A stretch of 64,000 bases of DNA. It comes from Altererythrobacter aquiaggeris (GTDB lineage Bacteria; Pseudomonadota; Alphaproteobacteria; Sphingomonadales; Sphingomonadaceae). The stretch lies in NCBI RefSeq assembly GCF_037154015.1, contig NZ_JBANRL010000001.1, positions 62,001-126,000 on the forward strand, written 5' to 3'. How positions within the stretch are numbered: the stretch's first letter is position 1; each line of letters opens with the position of its first letter. Below are positions 35,329 to 44,097 of this stretch, piece by piece. Below the pieces are notes generated by a model. The model worked only from the letters and a program-made list of their open reading frames with translations. It did not search any database and was not told where the DNA came from. The position numbers and the translations under genes were made by a program.

Positions 35329-37137
35329 ATGTTGAAACGGTCTTTGCTTGGCGCGGTTGCGGCGAGCGCATTGCTGGCAGGTTGCGCCAATATGGGCACC
35401 GCGCCGGAAGTTGCGCCGGTCATGGTGCAAAGTGCCGAGGCCGAACAGCAATCTCTCCGCGCCCTGTTTGAAGCCTATGACGCAGCCGAGCTCGCCGCAT
35501 CACCCGAAAGCCAGGCATATCGCGGACAGCGCGGCGCGGATTACGGCAAATGGGATGATTATTCCGACGCCGCTGCGATTGCGGATCAGCAGCGGTTGCA
35601 GAACGCTGCCGGTGCAGTAGCGATGTACGATCCCGCTAGTCTCGGCGAGCAGGAACAACTCTCCCGGCGTTTGTTTGCTTCGATGGCTGCGCGGTCGGCC
35701 TCGCTCTTCCCGTTTCGCGAAAACGGCTATCTTTTCAACCAGATGTCCGGCGCGCAATCCGGGCTTCCGGCGTTTCTGATCAATATTCACTCGGTCAAGG
35801 ACGAACAGCAGGCGCGCGATTACATTGCGCGGATCGAGGGTATCGGAACCGTGCTCGATACGCTTACCGCCACATCGCGCGAGCGTGCCGATAGCGGTGT
35901 GATGCCGCCCAAATGGGTCTATCCCTATGTGATTTCCGACATTGAAAACCTGATCGATGCGGGCGACGACAACGCCGTGCTCGAGGATTTTGCAAGCAAG
36001 ACCGACGCGCTCGGTTTGGCGTCCAGCGCGGCAGCCGATCTGAAGCAAGACGCAGTGGCAGCGTGGAACAGCGCCGCGCGCCCCGGCTACCAGCGTCTGC
36101 TGGCTGAGATGAAGCGCCAGCAAGCCATTGCGCCAACCGACGACGGCGTGTGGCGGTTGCCCAATGGCGCGGCCTATTACAAGGCGCTGCTCGCCAGCTA
36201 CACAACCACCGATCTGTCGCCGGACGAAATTCACAATATCGGTCTGCGCGAAGTGGACCGGATCCACGGCGAAATGCGTAAGATCATGGCGCAGGTCGGT
36301 TTCAAGGGCACGCTGCAGGAATTCTTCGCCTTCACCCGCGATGATCCGCAATTCTTTTACGAAACGCGCGAGGGGTATCTCGCAGACACCGCCACCAAAA
36401 TGGCCGCAATGGAAGCGAAACTGCCCGAGTTTTTCGCCACACTGCCAACTGATCCGCTGGTGGTGAAGCCGGTGGAGGCGTTCCGCGAGAAGTCGGCGGG
36501 CAAGGCGTTTTACCAGCGGCCCGCACCCGATGGATCACGCCCCGGAACCTATTATGTGAACCTGTATAATCTGCGCGATATGTCAAAGAACGAACTGGAG
36601 GCGCTGGCTTATCACGAGGGGCTGCCGGGCCACCATCTACAGCTTTCGATCCAGACCGCCCTCGGCGATATTCCGCCCTTCCGCAGGTTCGGCGGCGTGA
36701 CCGCCTATTCGGAAGGCTGGGGTCTTTATACCGAGGAACTGGGCAAGGATATGGGGTTCTACACCGATCCTTATTCCGACTTTGGCAGGTTGGGGATGGA
36801 ACTGTGGAGAGCCTGTAGACTGGTTGTGGATACCGGCCTGCATCACAAGCGCTGGAGCCGCGAGGAAGCCATCGCTTATCTGTCCGGAAACACGCCCAAT
36901 CCCGAGGGCGACGTGCGCAAAGCTATCGAGCGCTACATCGTCTATCCGGGCCAGGCGACAGCCTACACGATCGGCAAGCTGAAAATTATGGAATTGCGCA
37001 GCCGGTCACAGGCTGCGCTTGGCGATGCATTCGATATTCGCGGCTTCCACGATGTCATTCTGAAAAGCGGTCCGGTGCCGTTGTCGATCATGGAAGAAAA
37101 CGTCGATGCGTGGATTGCGGCGGAAAAGGCCGGCTGA
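35329..37137 (+). CDS. DUF885 family metallopeptidase-like lipoprotein
   Basis: A 602-residue DUF885 protein. It begins with a lipoprotein signal (LLGAVAASALLAGC, lipobox Cys19). Late in the chain lies the expected metal site HEGLPGHHLQLSIQ, a zincin-like H-E-x-x-x-x-H-H arrangement used by DUF885 in place of HExxH, with YSEGWGLYTEELG supplying the third ligand about 35 residues on. ATG 35329 has GGGAG upstream; the open frame before it is untranslated. Such proteins are thought to degrade periplasmic peptides. A large hairpin follows the stop. Confidence 0.9.
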   Translation: MLKRSLLGAVAASALLAGCANMGTAPEVAPVMVQSAEAEQQSLRALFEAYDAAELAASPESQAYRGQRGADYGKWDDYSDAAAIADQQRLQNAAGAVAMYDPASLGEQEQLSRRLFASMAARSASLFPFRENGYLFNQMSGAQSGLPAFLINIHSVKDEQQARDYIARIEGIGTVLDTLTATSRERADSGVMPPKWVYPYVISDIENLIDAGDDNAVLEDFASKTDALGLASSAAADLKQDAVAAWNSAARPGYQRLLAEMKRQQAIAPTDDGVWRLPNGAAYYKALLASYTTTDLSPDEIHNIGLREVDRIHGEMRKIMAQVGFKGTLQEFFAFTRDDPQFFYETREGYLADTATKMAAMEAKLPEFFATLPTDPLVVKPVEAFREKSAGKAFYQRPAPDGSRPGTYYVNLYNLRDMSKNELEALAYHEGLPGHHLQLSIQTALGDIPPFRRFGGVTAYSEGWGLYTEELGKDMGFYTDPYSDFGRLGMELWRACRLVVDTGLHHKRWSREEAIAYLSGNTPNPEGDVRKAIERYIVYPGQATAYTIGKLKIMELRSRSQAALGDAFDIRGFHDVILKSGPVPLSIMEENVDAWIAAEKAG

Positions 37138-37143
37138 ATAACG

Positions 37144-37181
37144 GGCCAGGGTTACACTAGTTACACCGTGTAACCCTGGCC
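37144..37181 (+). terminator. Long hairpin after the DUF885 gene
   Basis: A 14-base perfect stem (GGCCAGGGTTACAC with GTGTAACCCTGGCC) encloses a 10-base loop that itself repeats TTACAC. It begins six bases after the stop. It is followed by GTTTCGGGTTTTG rather than a pure T run, so termination is likely but not certain. Confidence 0.6.
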
Positions 37182-37439
37182 GTTTCGGGTTTTGCCGTTG
37201 TTTTCCGGTGCTTTGCTCATAGGTTACAGTTTTACGTTTGGCCGCGCAAACCCGAACGGGGAACCGACGATTGGAAAGAGCCGCAACCACCGTGGCCGCG
37301 TTCCGCCGTGTAGGACAGCCGTTTTAAACGCGAAGTAGTTGCTAACGACTCGCAACAGTTTGATTTGGATTGAAATGCCATTTTGGCGCCCTTAAGTGTA
37401 ATCGGAACGATTTAGTCCGATTTAACCCGAGAGTGCCGA
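37182..37439. other. Non-coding leader of the suf operon
   Basis: About 258 bases between the hairpin and the suf regulator with no credible gene. It holds a short inverted repeat GTTGC-N9-GCAAC (37338-37356) and the operator-like palindrome at 37400-37422. The suf promoter must lie here. I cannot fix -35 and -10 boxes with confidence. Confidence 0.6.
37400..37422. promoter_or_regulatory. Candidate operator for the Rrf2-type suf regulator
   Basis: AATCGGA and TCCGATT form a perfect seven-base inverted repeat with a nine-base spacer. It ends 17 bases before the regulator's start codon. Dyads of about 23-25 bases are the normal target size for IscR-like dimers, and autoregulation is the rule in this family. 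Confidence 0.5.
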
Positions 37440-37865
37440 ATGCGCCTGTCAAACCTTGCCGATTACGCCGTAGTCACGATGAGCGCCGCCGCGCGCCATT
37501 GCGGCTTTTCGCGCGTTTCGGCGGCAGAACTGGCGGCGGAAACGGGGTTGCCCGTGCCGACAGTGCAGAAACTTGTCAGCAAACTCACCGCAGCCGGCCT
37601 GCTGCGTTCGGTGCGCGGTGCGGGCGGCGGTTTGCAGCTGGCGCGTCCGGCGGCGGCGATCACTCTGGCCGATATTGTCGAAGCGGTGGAGGGGCCGATC
37701 GCGCTTACCGCCTGCGCCGAACACGGCAAACATGATTGCGCGCTGGAAGACAGCTGCATGGTTCGCCCGCATGTCGGCATCGTCAACGAAGCCCTGCGCG
37801 GCGCGCTCGCGAATATCGCGCTGACGCAGCTTGCCAACACCCCCCGGATGGAAATTGCCCGATGA
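37440..37865 (+). CDS. SUF operon transcriptional regulator, Rrf2/IscR family
   Basis: A 141-residue winged-helix Rrf2 protein. It starts [19 protein letters not shown], the recognition helix lies in [32 protein letters not shown], and three cysteines (92, 100, 106) in [16 protein letters not shown] sit where IscR binds its Fe-S cluster. In the family, the cluster-bound form represses the operon and cluster loss relieves it. The stop overlaps sufB by four bases. The palindrome just upstream is a plausible target. Related proteins are annotated as the SUF system regulator in sphingomonads. Confidence 0.92.
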   Translation: MRLSNLADYAVVTMSAAARHCGFSRVSAAELAAETGLPVPTVQKLVSKLTAAGLLRSVRGAGGGLQLARPAAAITLADIVEAVEGPIALTACAEHGKHDCALEDSCMVRPHVGIVNEALRGALANIALTQLANTPRMEIAR

Positions 37866-39358
37866 ACGAACAGGTCCAGATCAAGGGCGCCCCCGAAAAG
37901 GACAAGGCCGCCAAAGATGCCGCCAAGTCGCTCGAAACTTACGAGCACGGTTTCTCCTCCGATATCGAACAGACTTTCGCGCCCAAGGGCCTGAATGAAG
38001 ACACTGTGCGGTTCATTTCGGGCAAGAAGGGCGAACCGCAATGGATGCTCGACTGGCGGCTGAAGGCGTTTCGCCTGTGGCAGACCATGGAAGAACCCGA
38101 CTGGGCCAAGGTCGGCTATCCCAAAATCGATTACCAGGACGCCTATTATTACGCCGAACCGACCAGGAAGCCCGAGCTTGGCTCGCTCGACGAACTCGAT
38201 CCCGAAATCAAGCGCGTGTATGACAAGCTGGGTATTCCGCTTGGCGAGCAGGAAGTGCTTGCCGGGGTAAAGGGCGCGCGCAAGGTTGCCGTCGATGCGG
38301 TATTCGACAGTGTCAGCGTCGCGACCACATTCCGCGCCGAACTTGAGAAGGCGGGCGTCATTTTCCGCAGCATTTCCGAAGCGATCAAGGAATATCCCGA
38401 TCTGGTAAGGCAATGGCTGGGCAAAATCGTGCCGCAGCGCGACAATTACTTCGCCACGCTCAACGCGGCGGTGTTCTCGGACGGAACATTCGTTTACATT
38501 CCGGAAGGCGTGCGTTGCCCGATGGAGCTTTCCACCTATTTCCGCATCAATGCCGAAAACACCGGCCAGTTCGAACGCACGCTGATCATTGCCGAAAAAG
38601 GCAGCTATGTCAGTTATCTCGAAGGCTGCACCGCGCCGATGCGCGATGAAAACCAGCTTCACGCCGCGGTGGTGGAACTGGTCGCGATGGAAGATGCGGA
38701 GATCAAATATTCGACCGTGCAAAACTGGTATCCCGGCAATGCCGAAGGGCTGGGCGGGATTTACAATTTCGTGACCAAGCGGGGCCTGTGCCAGGGCGAC
38801 CGCTCCAAGATTTCATGGACGCAGGTCGAAACCGGCAGCGCGGTGACATGGAAATATCCGTCCTGCGTCTTGAACGGCGAGGATAGCGTGGGCGAGTTTT
38901 ACTCGGTCGCCGTCACCAACAATTACCAGCAGGCCGATACCGGCACCAAGATGATCCATAATGGCAAAGGGTCGCGCAGCACGATCATCTCCAAGGGGAT
39001 CAGCGCGGGCAAATCCTCCAATACGTATCGCGGGCTGGTGCGCGTGGGCGCGAACGCGGACAATGTGCGCAATTTCACCCAGTGCGACAGCCTGCTGCTG
39101 GGCGACAAATGCGGCGCGCATACAGTACCCTATATCGAAGTGAAAAACCCCACCGCGCAGATCGAACATGAAGCCACCACCAGCACGATTTCCGACGACC
39201 AGCTGTTCTACGCGATGCAACGCGGGCTGGACGAGGAAGAATCCGTCGCGCTGATCGTCAATGGCTTTGCAAAGGAAGTGCTGAAGCAGCTGCCGATGGA
39301 GTTTGCTGTGGAGGCGCAGAAGCTGCTGGGCATCAGCCTTGAGGGGAGTGTGGGCTAG
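37862..39358 (+). CDS. sufB: Fe-S cluster assembly scaffold SufB
   Basis: A 498-residue SufB, the core scaffold of the SufBCD complex. The beta-helix core is well conserved: [80 protein letters not shown] and [21 protein letters not shown] with the functional Cys. [20 protein letters not shown] near the end is the SufC-binding region. The frame opens earlier but ATG 37862 overlaps the regulator stop (ATGA) and gives the family start. It ends in a one-base overlap with the next small gene. Confidence 0.97.
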   Translation: MNEQVQIKGAPEKDKAAKDAAKSLETYEHGFSSDIEQTFAPKGLNEDTVRFISGKKGEPQWMLDWRLKAFRLWQTMEEPDWAKVGYPKIDYQDAYYYAEPTRKPELGSLDELDPEIKRVYDKLGIPLGEQEVLAGVKGARKVAVDAVFDSVSVATTFRAELEKAGVIFRSISEAIKEYPDLVRQWLGKIVPQRDNYFATLNAAVFSDGTFVYIPEGVRCPMELSTYFRINAENTGQFERTLIIAEKGSYVSYLEGCTAPMRDENQLHAAVVELVAMEDAEIKYSTVQNWYPGNAEGLGGIYNFVTKRGLCQGDRSKISWTQVETGSAVTWKYPSCVLNGEDSVGEFYSVAVTNNYQQADTGTKMIHNGKGSRSTIISKGISAGKSSNTYRGLVRVGANADNVRNFTQCDSLLLGDKCGAHTVPYIEVKNPTAQIEHEATTSTISDDQLFYAMQRGLDEEESVALIVNGFAKEVLKQLPMEFAVEAQKLLGISLEGSVG

Positions 39359-39576
39359 TGACCATATCAGGTTGGTATAAAGCTTTGCTCGCATTGTGGG
39401 CTCTGGCGTTTGTGCCGTTTCACGCCTTTGTCATGCTGTTCAATGACAAATCGCTTTTGTCTTTGCCCGATGCGCCAGGCCCGTCGGGTTCTCCGCTCGG
39501 ACTTTATCTGGGCTACATGACCGTGATGTTTTCCCCGCTGTTTCTTATCCCCTTCGCATTGCGAAAATCGAAATGA
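39358..39576 (+). CDS. Small membrane protein inserted in the suf operon
   Basis: A 72-residue protein starting with GTG that shares one base with the sufB stop (TAGTG) and ending in an ATGA overlap with the next gene. Two hydrophobic segments: WYKALLALWALAFVPFHAFVMLF and LGLYLGYMTVMFSPLFLIPFAL, joined by a Pro/Gly-rich loop. No known suf component looks like this. The tight overlaps show that it is translated with the operon. Function unknown. Confidence 0.7.
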   Translation: MTISGWYKALLALWALAFVPFHAFVMLFNDKSLLSLPDAPGPSGSPLGLYLGYMTVMFSPLFLIPFALRKSK

Positions 39577-40067
39577 CCGAACGTAAAAAACTTTCACTTG
39601 GCGCTGTCTCGGACCGCGAATCTGCCGATGCGGCTCCGCGCGGGCGCAAGCATATTTCGTCCGAGCGGCTGGACCGGATCAACGACCGTGCGCGCGATAT
39701 GAAGCGCAATCCTACCGATGCCGAGAAGGCGCTGTGGGAAGTGCTGCGTGACGGACGGCTGGAAGGTTTCAAATTCCGCCGCAAGATCGTGATCAGCTCG
39801 GTCATTGTCGATTTCGGCTGTTCCGACCGGATGCTGGTGATCGACATAGATTCCGGCAATGTCGGCGCGGATGAACTGACCGCGCTGCGCAACAAGACAC
39901 TCGCTGAAAAGCACATCCTGCCGATCAGTTTCACCGAAGACGAAGTGCTGAACGAAATCGGGCATGTGAAGGAATCAATCCTGAGCGCGCTCGAAATGCC
40001 CGATCTGGATTCCGGTGATCCGCGTATCCGCGCCCCGCGAACAAGAGACCGACATGCTAAAAATTGA
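39573..40067 (+). CDS. DUF559/VSR-like endonuclease-fold protein inside the suf operon
   Basis: A 164-residue protein. Residues about 35-130 match DUF559, a PD-(D/E)xK nuclease-like family related to Vsr mismatch endonucleases: RARDMKRNPTDAEKALWEVLRDGRLEGFKFRRK, then VIVDFGCSDRMLVIDIDSG. Active members usually read I-V-D-F then V-x-E-L/I-D-G-G-Q-H; here Glu is Asp and the Gly-Gly-Gln-His is changed, so activity may be reduced. The usual later R-N motif is weak. Start and stop overlap neighbours by 4 and 14 bases. DUF559 genes inside Fe-S loci are not part of the known Suf mechanism. Confidence 0.8.
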   Translation: MTERKKLSLGAVSDRESADAAPRGRKHISSERLDRINDRARDMKRNPTDAEKALWEVLRDGRLEGFKFRRKIVISSVIVDFGCSDRMLVIDIDSGNVGADELTALRNKTLAEKHILPISFTEDEVLNEIGHVKESILSALEMPDLDSGDPRIRAPRTRDRHAKN

Positions 40068-40797
40068 AAACCTCACCGCCACCGTGGCGGACAAGACGAT
40101 CCTCGACGGCCTCACGCTCGAAGTGAATGCGGGCGAAGTGCACGCGATCATGGGGCCCAATGGCGCGGGTAAATCCACACTGGCATACGTGCTGGGCGGG
40201 CGTCCGGGTTACGAAGTTACCGGCGGATCGGTGGAGTTCATGGGCAAGGACTTGCTTGAACTGGAGCCGCATGAGCGCGCCGCGCTCGGTTTCTTTTTGG
40301 GCTTTCAATACCCGGTCGAAATTCCCGGCGTCTCGAACGTGCAGTTCCTGCGCGAGGCATTGAATTCGCAGCGCAAGGCACGCGGCGAGGAACCGCTGTC
40401 GGGCGGCGATTTCCTGAAACTGGCGCGCGAGAAGGCGGGCCTGCTGAAAATGGACATGGAAATGCTCAAGCGGCAGGTCAATGTCGGCTTTTCCGGCGGC
40501 GAGAAAAAGCGCGCCGAGATGGTCCAGATGGGCATTCTGGCCCCGAAATTTGCGGTGCTGGATGAAACCGATAGCGGGCTCGATATCGATGCTTTGCGGA
40601 TTGTGGGCGACGGGATCAACACGATCATGCGCGGCCCCGACAAGGCCGCGCTGCTGATCACGCATTACCAGCGTTTGCTCGAAGTGGTGAAGCCCGATTA
40701 CGTCCACGTTCTGGCGCGCGGCAAGATCGTGAAAACCGGCGGCGCGGAACTGGCACTGCGGCTTGAAGACGAAGGGTATGAGGTGGTTGCGGCGTGA
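40054..40797 (+). CDS. sufC: Fe-S cluster assembly ATPase SufC
   Basis: A 247-residue ABC-type ATPase of SufBCD. Walker A GPNGAGKST at residues 34-42, Q-loop in FFLGFQYPVEIPGVS, signature VGFSGGEKKRAEM, Walker B FAVLDETDSGLD and the switch region LLITHYQRLL. SufC has no membrane domain; it drives SufB-SufD conformational change. It starts 14 bases inside the DUF559 gene and overlaps the sufD GTG start by four bases. Confidence 0.97.
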   Translation: MLKIENLTATVADKTILDGLTLEVNAGEVHAIMGPNGAGKSTLAYVLGGRPGYEVTGGSVEFMGKDLLELEPHERAALGFFLGFQYPVEIPGVSNVQFLREALNSQRKARGEEPLSGGDFLKLAREKAGLLKMDMEMLKRQVNVGFSGGEKKRAEMVQMGILAPKFAVLDETDSGLDIDALRIVGDGINTIMRGPDKAALLITHYQRLLEVVKPDYVHVLARGKIVKTGGAELALRLEDEGYEVVAA

Positions 40798-41546
40798 GCG
40801 AGCTGGCCACCCTTCCTACCAGGCATGACGAGGACTGGCGCTATGCCGATGGTGATTATCTTGCCGCGGCGGATGTGCGGGCGATCAACCACTGGCGCAC
40901 GCTCGACGTGCCCGCCGGCGAAACGCGCCGCGAAGTCGGAACGCATCAAACGGGCGGGGCGGTTGACCGCCTTCGCGTGCATGTCGGCAAGCGTGGGCGG
41001 TTCGAAGCCTTCCACTCCATCACCGGCGGCAAATATTGCCGGGTCGAAATCGAAGTGACGCTGGAAGAGGGCGCGCATTTCGAATTTGGCGGGGTGACTG
41101 TGGGCGGCGGCGACAAGGTGCAGGAATTCGTCACCCGCGTTATTCATGCCCAGCCCAATGGCACTTCCAACCAGGTCGTGCGCGCTGTGCAATGGGGCAA
41201 ATCCACGGGCAATTTCCTTGGCCGGATCGAAGTCGTGCGTGATGCGCAGAAAACCGACGCGGGGCAGAATTTTCGCGCCTTGCTGCTGGAAAAAGGCGCG
41301 GCGGCGAACACCAAGCCGGAACTCGAAATCTTCGCCGATGATGTGCTGTGCGCGCACGGCGCTGCCATCGGCGCGATGGACGAACAGGCGCGGTTTTATA
41401 TGGCTGCCCGCGGTTTGCCGCCCGAAGCAACCCAGCGATTGCTGGTGCAGGCCTTTATCGGCGATGCGTTCGCCGCGCTCGACGATGATGACGCGCGTGA
41501 ACGGATGGTCGAGGGCGCGCTGGCAGAGCTTGAGACGCGCGAATGA
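40794..41546 (+). CDS. sufD: SufD-family Fe-S assembly protein, short form
   Basis: A 250-residue SufD; E. coli SufD is about 420. It has the short N-terminal LPTRHDEDWRYADGDYL, a reduced beta-helix, then the conserved C-terminus: GAAANTKPELEIFADDVLCAHGAAIGAMDEQARFYMAARGLPPEATQRLLVQAFI. The His of CAHGAA, which works with the SufB Cys in cluster building, is kept. GTG start overlaps sufC (GTGA), and the stop overlaps sufS (ATGA). The missing part is in the N-terminal and mid helix; no frameshift is visible, so I read it as a real short form. Confidence 0.92.
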   Translation: MSELATLPTRHDEDWRYADGDYLAAADVRAINHWRTLDVPAGETRREVGTHQTGGAVDRLRVHVGKRGRFEAFHSITGGKYCRVEIEVTLEEGAHFEFGGVTVGGGDKVQEFVTRVIHAQPNGTSNQVVRAVQWGKSTGNFLGRIEVVRDAQKTDAGQNFRALLLEKGAAANTKPELEIFADDVLCAHGAAIGAMDEQARFYMAARGLPPEATQRLLVQAFIGDAFAALDDDDARERMVEGALAELETRE

Positions 41547-42772
41547 GCAAAACCGCAACCCTGATGCGGAAGGCCGACTTGCGCGAGGAATTTCCGGGCA
41601 TGGTCACGCCGGACGGCCAGCCGTGGCACTATCTCGACACTGCGGCGACGGCGCAAAAACCGCAGGCCGTGATCGACGCCATGAGCAACGCGCTGGGCCG
41701 CGATTACGCGACCGTGCACCGCGGTGTCTATGCACGGTCGGCCGATATGACGCAGGCCTATGAGGCGGCGCGGGCGCGTGTTGCCAGATTCATGGGCGCG
41801 AGCGATGCAGGCGAGATTGTCTTCGTGCGCGGCGCGACCGAGGGGATCAATCTGGTCGCGCAGAGCTGGGGCGGGGCAAATCTGGCAGCGGGCGACCGCA
41901 TCATGCTCAGCCAGCTGGAGCATCACAGCAACATCGTGCCCTGGCAGATGATTGCCGAGAAAACCGGCGCGCAAATCGACGTATGTCCGATCACCGATGA
42001 CGGGTTGATCGATCTGGACGCGATGGAAAAGATGCTGACACCGCAGCACAAGATCGTCGCGCTGGCGCATGTTTCCAACGTGCTGGGTTCGATATTGGGC
42101 GCGAAGCGGGCGGCGAAACTGGCGCATAAAGTCGGCGCGAAGCTGCTGCTCGACGGGTGTCAGGCCGCACCGCGGATGCGGCTGAATATGGCCGAGCTTG
42201 ACTGCGATTTCTATGTGATGTCGGCGCATAAACTCTACGGCCCGACCGGTATCGGCGTACTGTGGGCGCGCGCGGAACTGCTTGACACCATGCCCCCCTA
42301 CCAGGGTGGCGGGGCGATGATCGACAAGGTCACTTTTGCCCGAACCACCTACGCACCTGCCCCGCAGCGGTTCGAGGCAGGAACGCCGATGATTACCGAG
42401 GCGATCGCGCTGCACGCGGCAGTGGATTACGTCGATGCGCTCGATCCGGAAAGCCTGTTTGCGCATGAAAGCGGCCTCGCTGCGACTCTGCGTAGTGAGC
42501 TTCGCAAGATCAATTCAATCCGTCTGTTCGGCCCTGAAAAGTCGGCCGGAATCGTCTCGTTCGAGATGGAGGGGGTTCACCCGCACGATCTGGGCACCAT
42601 ATTGGATGAAGAAAACGTCGCGATCCGCGCCGGCCATCACTGCGCGCAGCCGCTGATGGCGCATCTGGGCGTCACCGCCACCGCGCGGGCCAGCTTTGGA
42701 ATTTATAGCGACGAAAGTGATATAGAGGCGCTGCTGCGCGGTATCGCACGGACCAAAAGGATTTTTGGATGA
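41543..42772 (+). CDS. sufS: Cysteine desulfurase SufS
   Basis: A 409-residue group II cysteine desulfurase (PLP enzyme) supplying sulfur. YLDTAATAQKPQAVIDAM starts the fold, VFVRGATEGINLVAQS and QLEHHSNIVPWQ bind substrate and PLP, Lys230 in SAHKLYGPTGIGVLW is the Schiff-base Lys, and active Cys367 is in IRAGHHCAQPLM. Group II enzymes need SufE or SufU to accept sulfur; neither is in this operon. Start and stop both overlap neighbours (ATGA), continuing the coupling. Confidence 0.97.
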   Translation: MSKTATLMRKADLREEFPGMVTPDGQPWHYLDTAATAQKPQAVIDAMSNALGRDYATVHRGVYARSADMTQAYEAARARVARFMGASDAGEIVFVRGATEGINLVAQSWGGANLAAGDRIMLSQLEHHSNIVPWQMIAEKTGAQIDVCPITDDGLIDLDAMEKMLTPQHKIVALAHVSNVLGSILGAKRAAKLAHKVGAKLLLDGCQAAPRMRLNMAELDCDFYVMSAHKLYGPTGIGVLWARAELLDTMPPYQGGGAMIDKVTFARTTYAPAPQRFEAGTPMITEAIALHAAVDYVDALDPESLFAHESGLAATLRSELRKINSIRLFGPEKSAGIVSFEMEGVHPHDLGTILDEENVAIRAGHHCAQPLMAHLGVTATARASFGIYSDESDIEALLRGIARTKRIFG

Positions 42773-43263
42773 ACGACCAGAGCAAGATTGCCGTTGAAGA
42801 GGTCGATAAGGTCGCGACCCCGCCGCGCGCCCGTGTCGAGGACGAAACGCCCGCCGAATCCATGGCCGAATCCATGGGCGCCAAGCTGGAGCGCAAACGC
42901 GACTACCTCGAAGGGTTTTTGGCCAAGAAGCCCGAAACCACGCCGATGGGCGAGGCAGGCAGCGAATTGCAGCAGGCGGTGATCGACGCGCTCAAGGAAA
43001 TTTACGATCCGGAAATTCCGGTCAACATTTATGATCTCGGGCTGATTTACGGTGTGGAAGTGTCAGCGGATGCCGATGTCACGGTGAACATGACGCTCAC
43101 CACACCCAATTGCCCGGTTGCCGAGAGTATGCCCGGCGAGGTTGAATTGCGCGCCGGGGCCGTGCCGGGCGTGCGCGATGCCGAAGTCGTTCTGGTGTGG
43201 GACCCGCCGTGGGACCCTGCGAAGATGAGCGACGAGGCGCGGCTCGAATTAGGGATGCTGTGA
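42769..43263 (+). CDS. sufT: SufT-like MIP18/DUF59 Fe-S assembly protein
   Basis: A 164-residue protein. The first 60 residues are polar and poorly conserved-looking; about 65-164 is a DUF59/MIP18 domain: LKEIYDPEIPVNIYDLGLIYGVEV and LTTPNCPVAESMPGEVELRAGAVPGVRDAEVVLVWDPPWDP with the conserved Cys. SufT assists Fe-S maturation in many bacteria with Suf. It starts in the sufS stop and lies one base before sufA. Confidence 0.93.
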   Translation: MNDQSKIAVEEVDKVATPPRARVEDETPAESMAESMGAKLERKRDYLEGFLAKKPETTPMGEAGSELQQAVIDALKEIYDPEIPVNIYDLGLIYGVEVSADADVTVNMTLTTPNCPVAESMPGEVELRAGAVPGVRDAEVVLVWDPPWDPAKMSDEARLELGML

Positions 43264-43264
43264 C

Positions 43265-43633
43265 ATGACCGTGACGAAAACCTCACCTGTAAAACGCTCG
43301 CTCCCCGCAGCGGTAAAGCTGACCAGGGCCGCCCAGCAGCGCGTGACCGATCTGATGGCCAAAGCGCCCGCTGACGCGATTGGCGTAAAGCTGTCCACCC
43401 CGCGGCGCGGGTGTTCGGGCCTTGCCTATTCGGTCGATTACGTGACCAGCGAGGAGAAATTCGACGAAAAAATCGAAACTCCCGGCGGCGTGTTCTACAT
43501 CGACGGGGCCAGCGTGCTGTATCTGGTCGGATCGATCATGGATTGGGTGGAGGACGATTTTACTGCCGGTTTCACATTTGAAAACCCCAATGCCAAAGGG
43601 GCTTGTGGCTGCGGCGAAAGCTTTATGGTCTGA
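43265..43633 (+). CDS. sufA: A-type Fe-S carrier SufA
   Basis: A 122-residue HesB/IscA-family carrier, last gene of the suf operon. Cluster cysteines are Cys50 (RRGCSGLAYSV) and Cys114/Cys116 (GACGCGESF). The order after SufT and the sequence IDGASVLYLVGSIMDWVEDDFTAGFTFENPNAKG fit the SufA type. It ends 20 bases from the convergent lipoprotein gene. ErpA at 12203-12535 is the other carrier of this window. Confidence 0.94.
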   Translation: MTVTKTSPVKRSLPAAVKLTRAAQQRVTDLMAKAPADAIGVKLSTPRRGCSGLAYSVDYVTSEEKFDEKIETPGGVFYIDGASVLYLVGSIMDWVEDDFTAGFTFENPNAKGACGCGESFMV

Positions 43634-43653
43634 TTTGTAAGGGGAGGGCCCGT

Positions 43654-44097
43654 TTATCGGCGGCCCCGTAACGCTACGACGCAGGCCGCGCGGTCAACGT
43701 CCAGACCATCACTCGCGCGGCGCGTATCGACATAGGTCGCCGCCGGTTCACCGCCGGGCCGCGGCGGATAGAGATAGACATCCATGACGCAGGCTTCGCC
43801 GGTAAACTGCAATTTGCGGGCGTCGCCTTCTTTGACAGTTAGATGCGGCTCTCCGAATTGACGGACCAGGGCGCCTGTGTTTGCGCCGATCACGCCTTCG
43901 AGGCCGGGCAGATCCATAATTCTCGCCGCGCGAAAGCCCGATGCAGCGGGCTGCGGATTGGTCGCCGGCCTTGGCACCGGCACCGAGGTTATCGGACGCT
44001 GCGTGCTACTTGATTTGCCGATGGCAGGTTTGGGCGATGAAGCGCACGCGCTGAGCAGCGGGAAAGCCATCAGGGCGAGGACAAACTTAGCGTGCAT
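43654..44097 (-). CDS. Small lipoprotein of unknown function
   Basis: About 147 residues. A lipoprotein signal (FVLALMAFPLLSAC) is followed by a Pro/Ser/Thr-rich linker and a small domain: GLEGVIGANTGALVRQFGEPHLTVKEGDARKLQFTGEACVMDVYLYPP, then a second Cys near the end (RAACVVALRG). The Cys pair and the G-x-F/G-E-P element resemble small outer-membrane-assembly-type lipoproteins, but I would not name it. ATG 44097 overlaps the EI24 gene stop by 11 bases; a TTG at 44106 is possible. Confidence 0.75.
   Translation of the reverse strand: MHAKFVLALMAFPLLSACASSPKPAIGKSSSTQRPITSVPVPRPATNPQPAASGFRAARIMDLPGLEGVIGANTGALVRQFGEPHLTVKEGDARKLQFTGEACVMDVYLYPPRPGGEPAATYVDTRRASDGLDVDRAACVVALRGRR

Noticed and set aside
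35500-36351. A 283-codon open frame on the minus strand
   Set aside because: Antisense to the DUF885 peptidase; no motif and no ribosome site.
37463-38722. A 419-codon open frame on the minus strand
   Set aside because: It is antisense to the suf regulator and sufB, both conserved and coupled. No motif or ribosome site supports it.
41396-42466. A 356-codon open frame on the minus strand
   Set aside because: Antisense to the end of sufD and to sufS; composition is that of a mirror frame.
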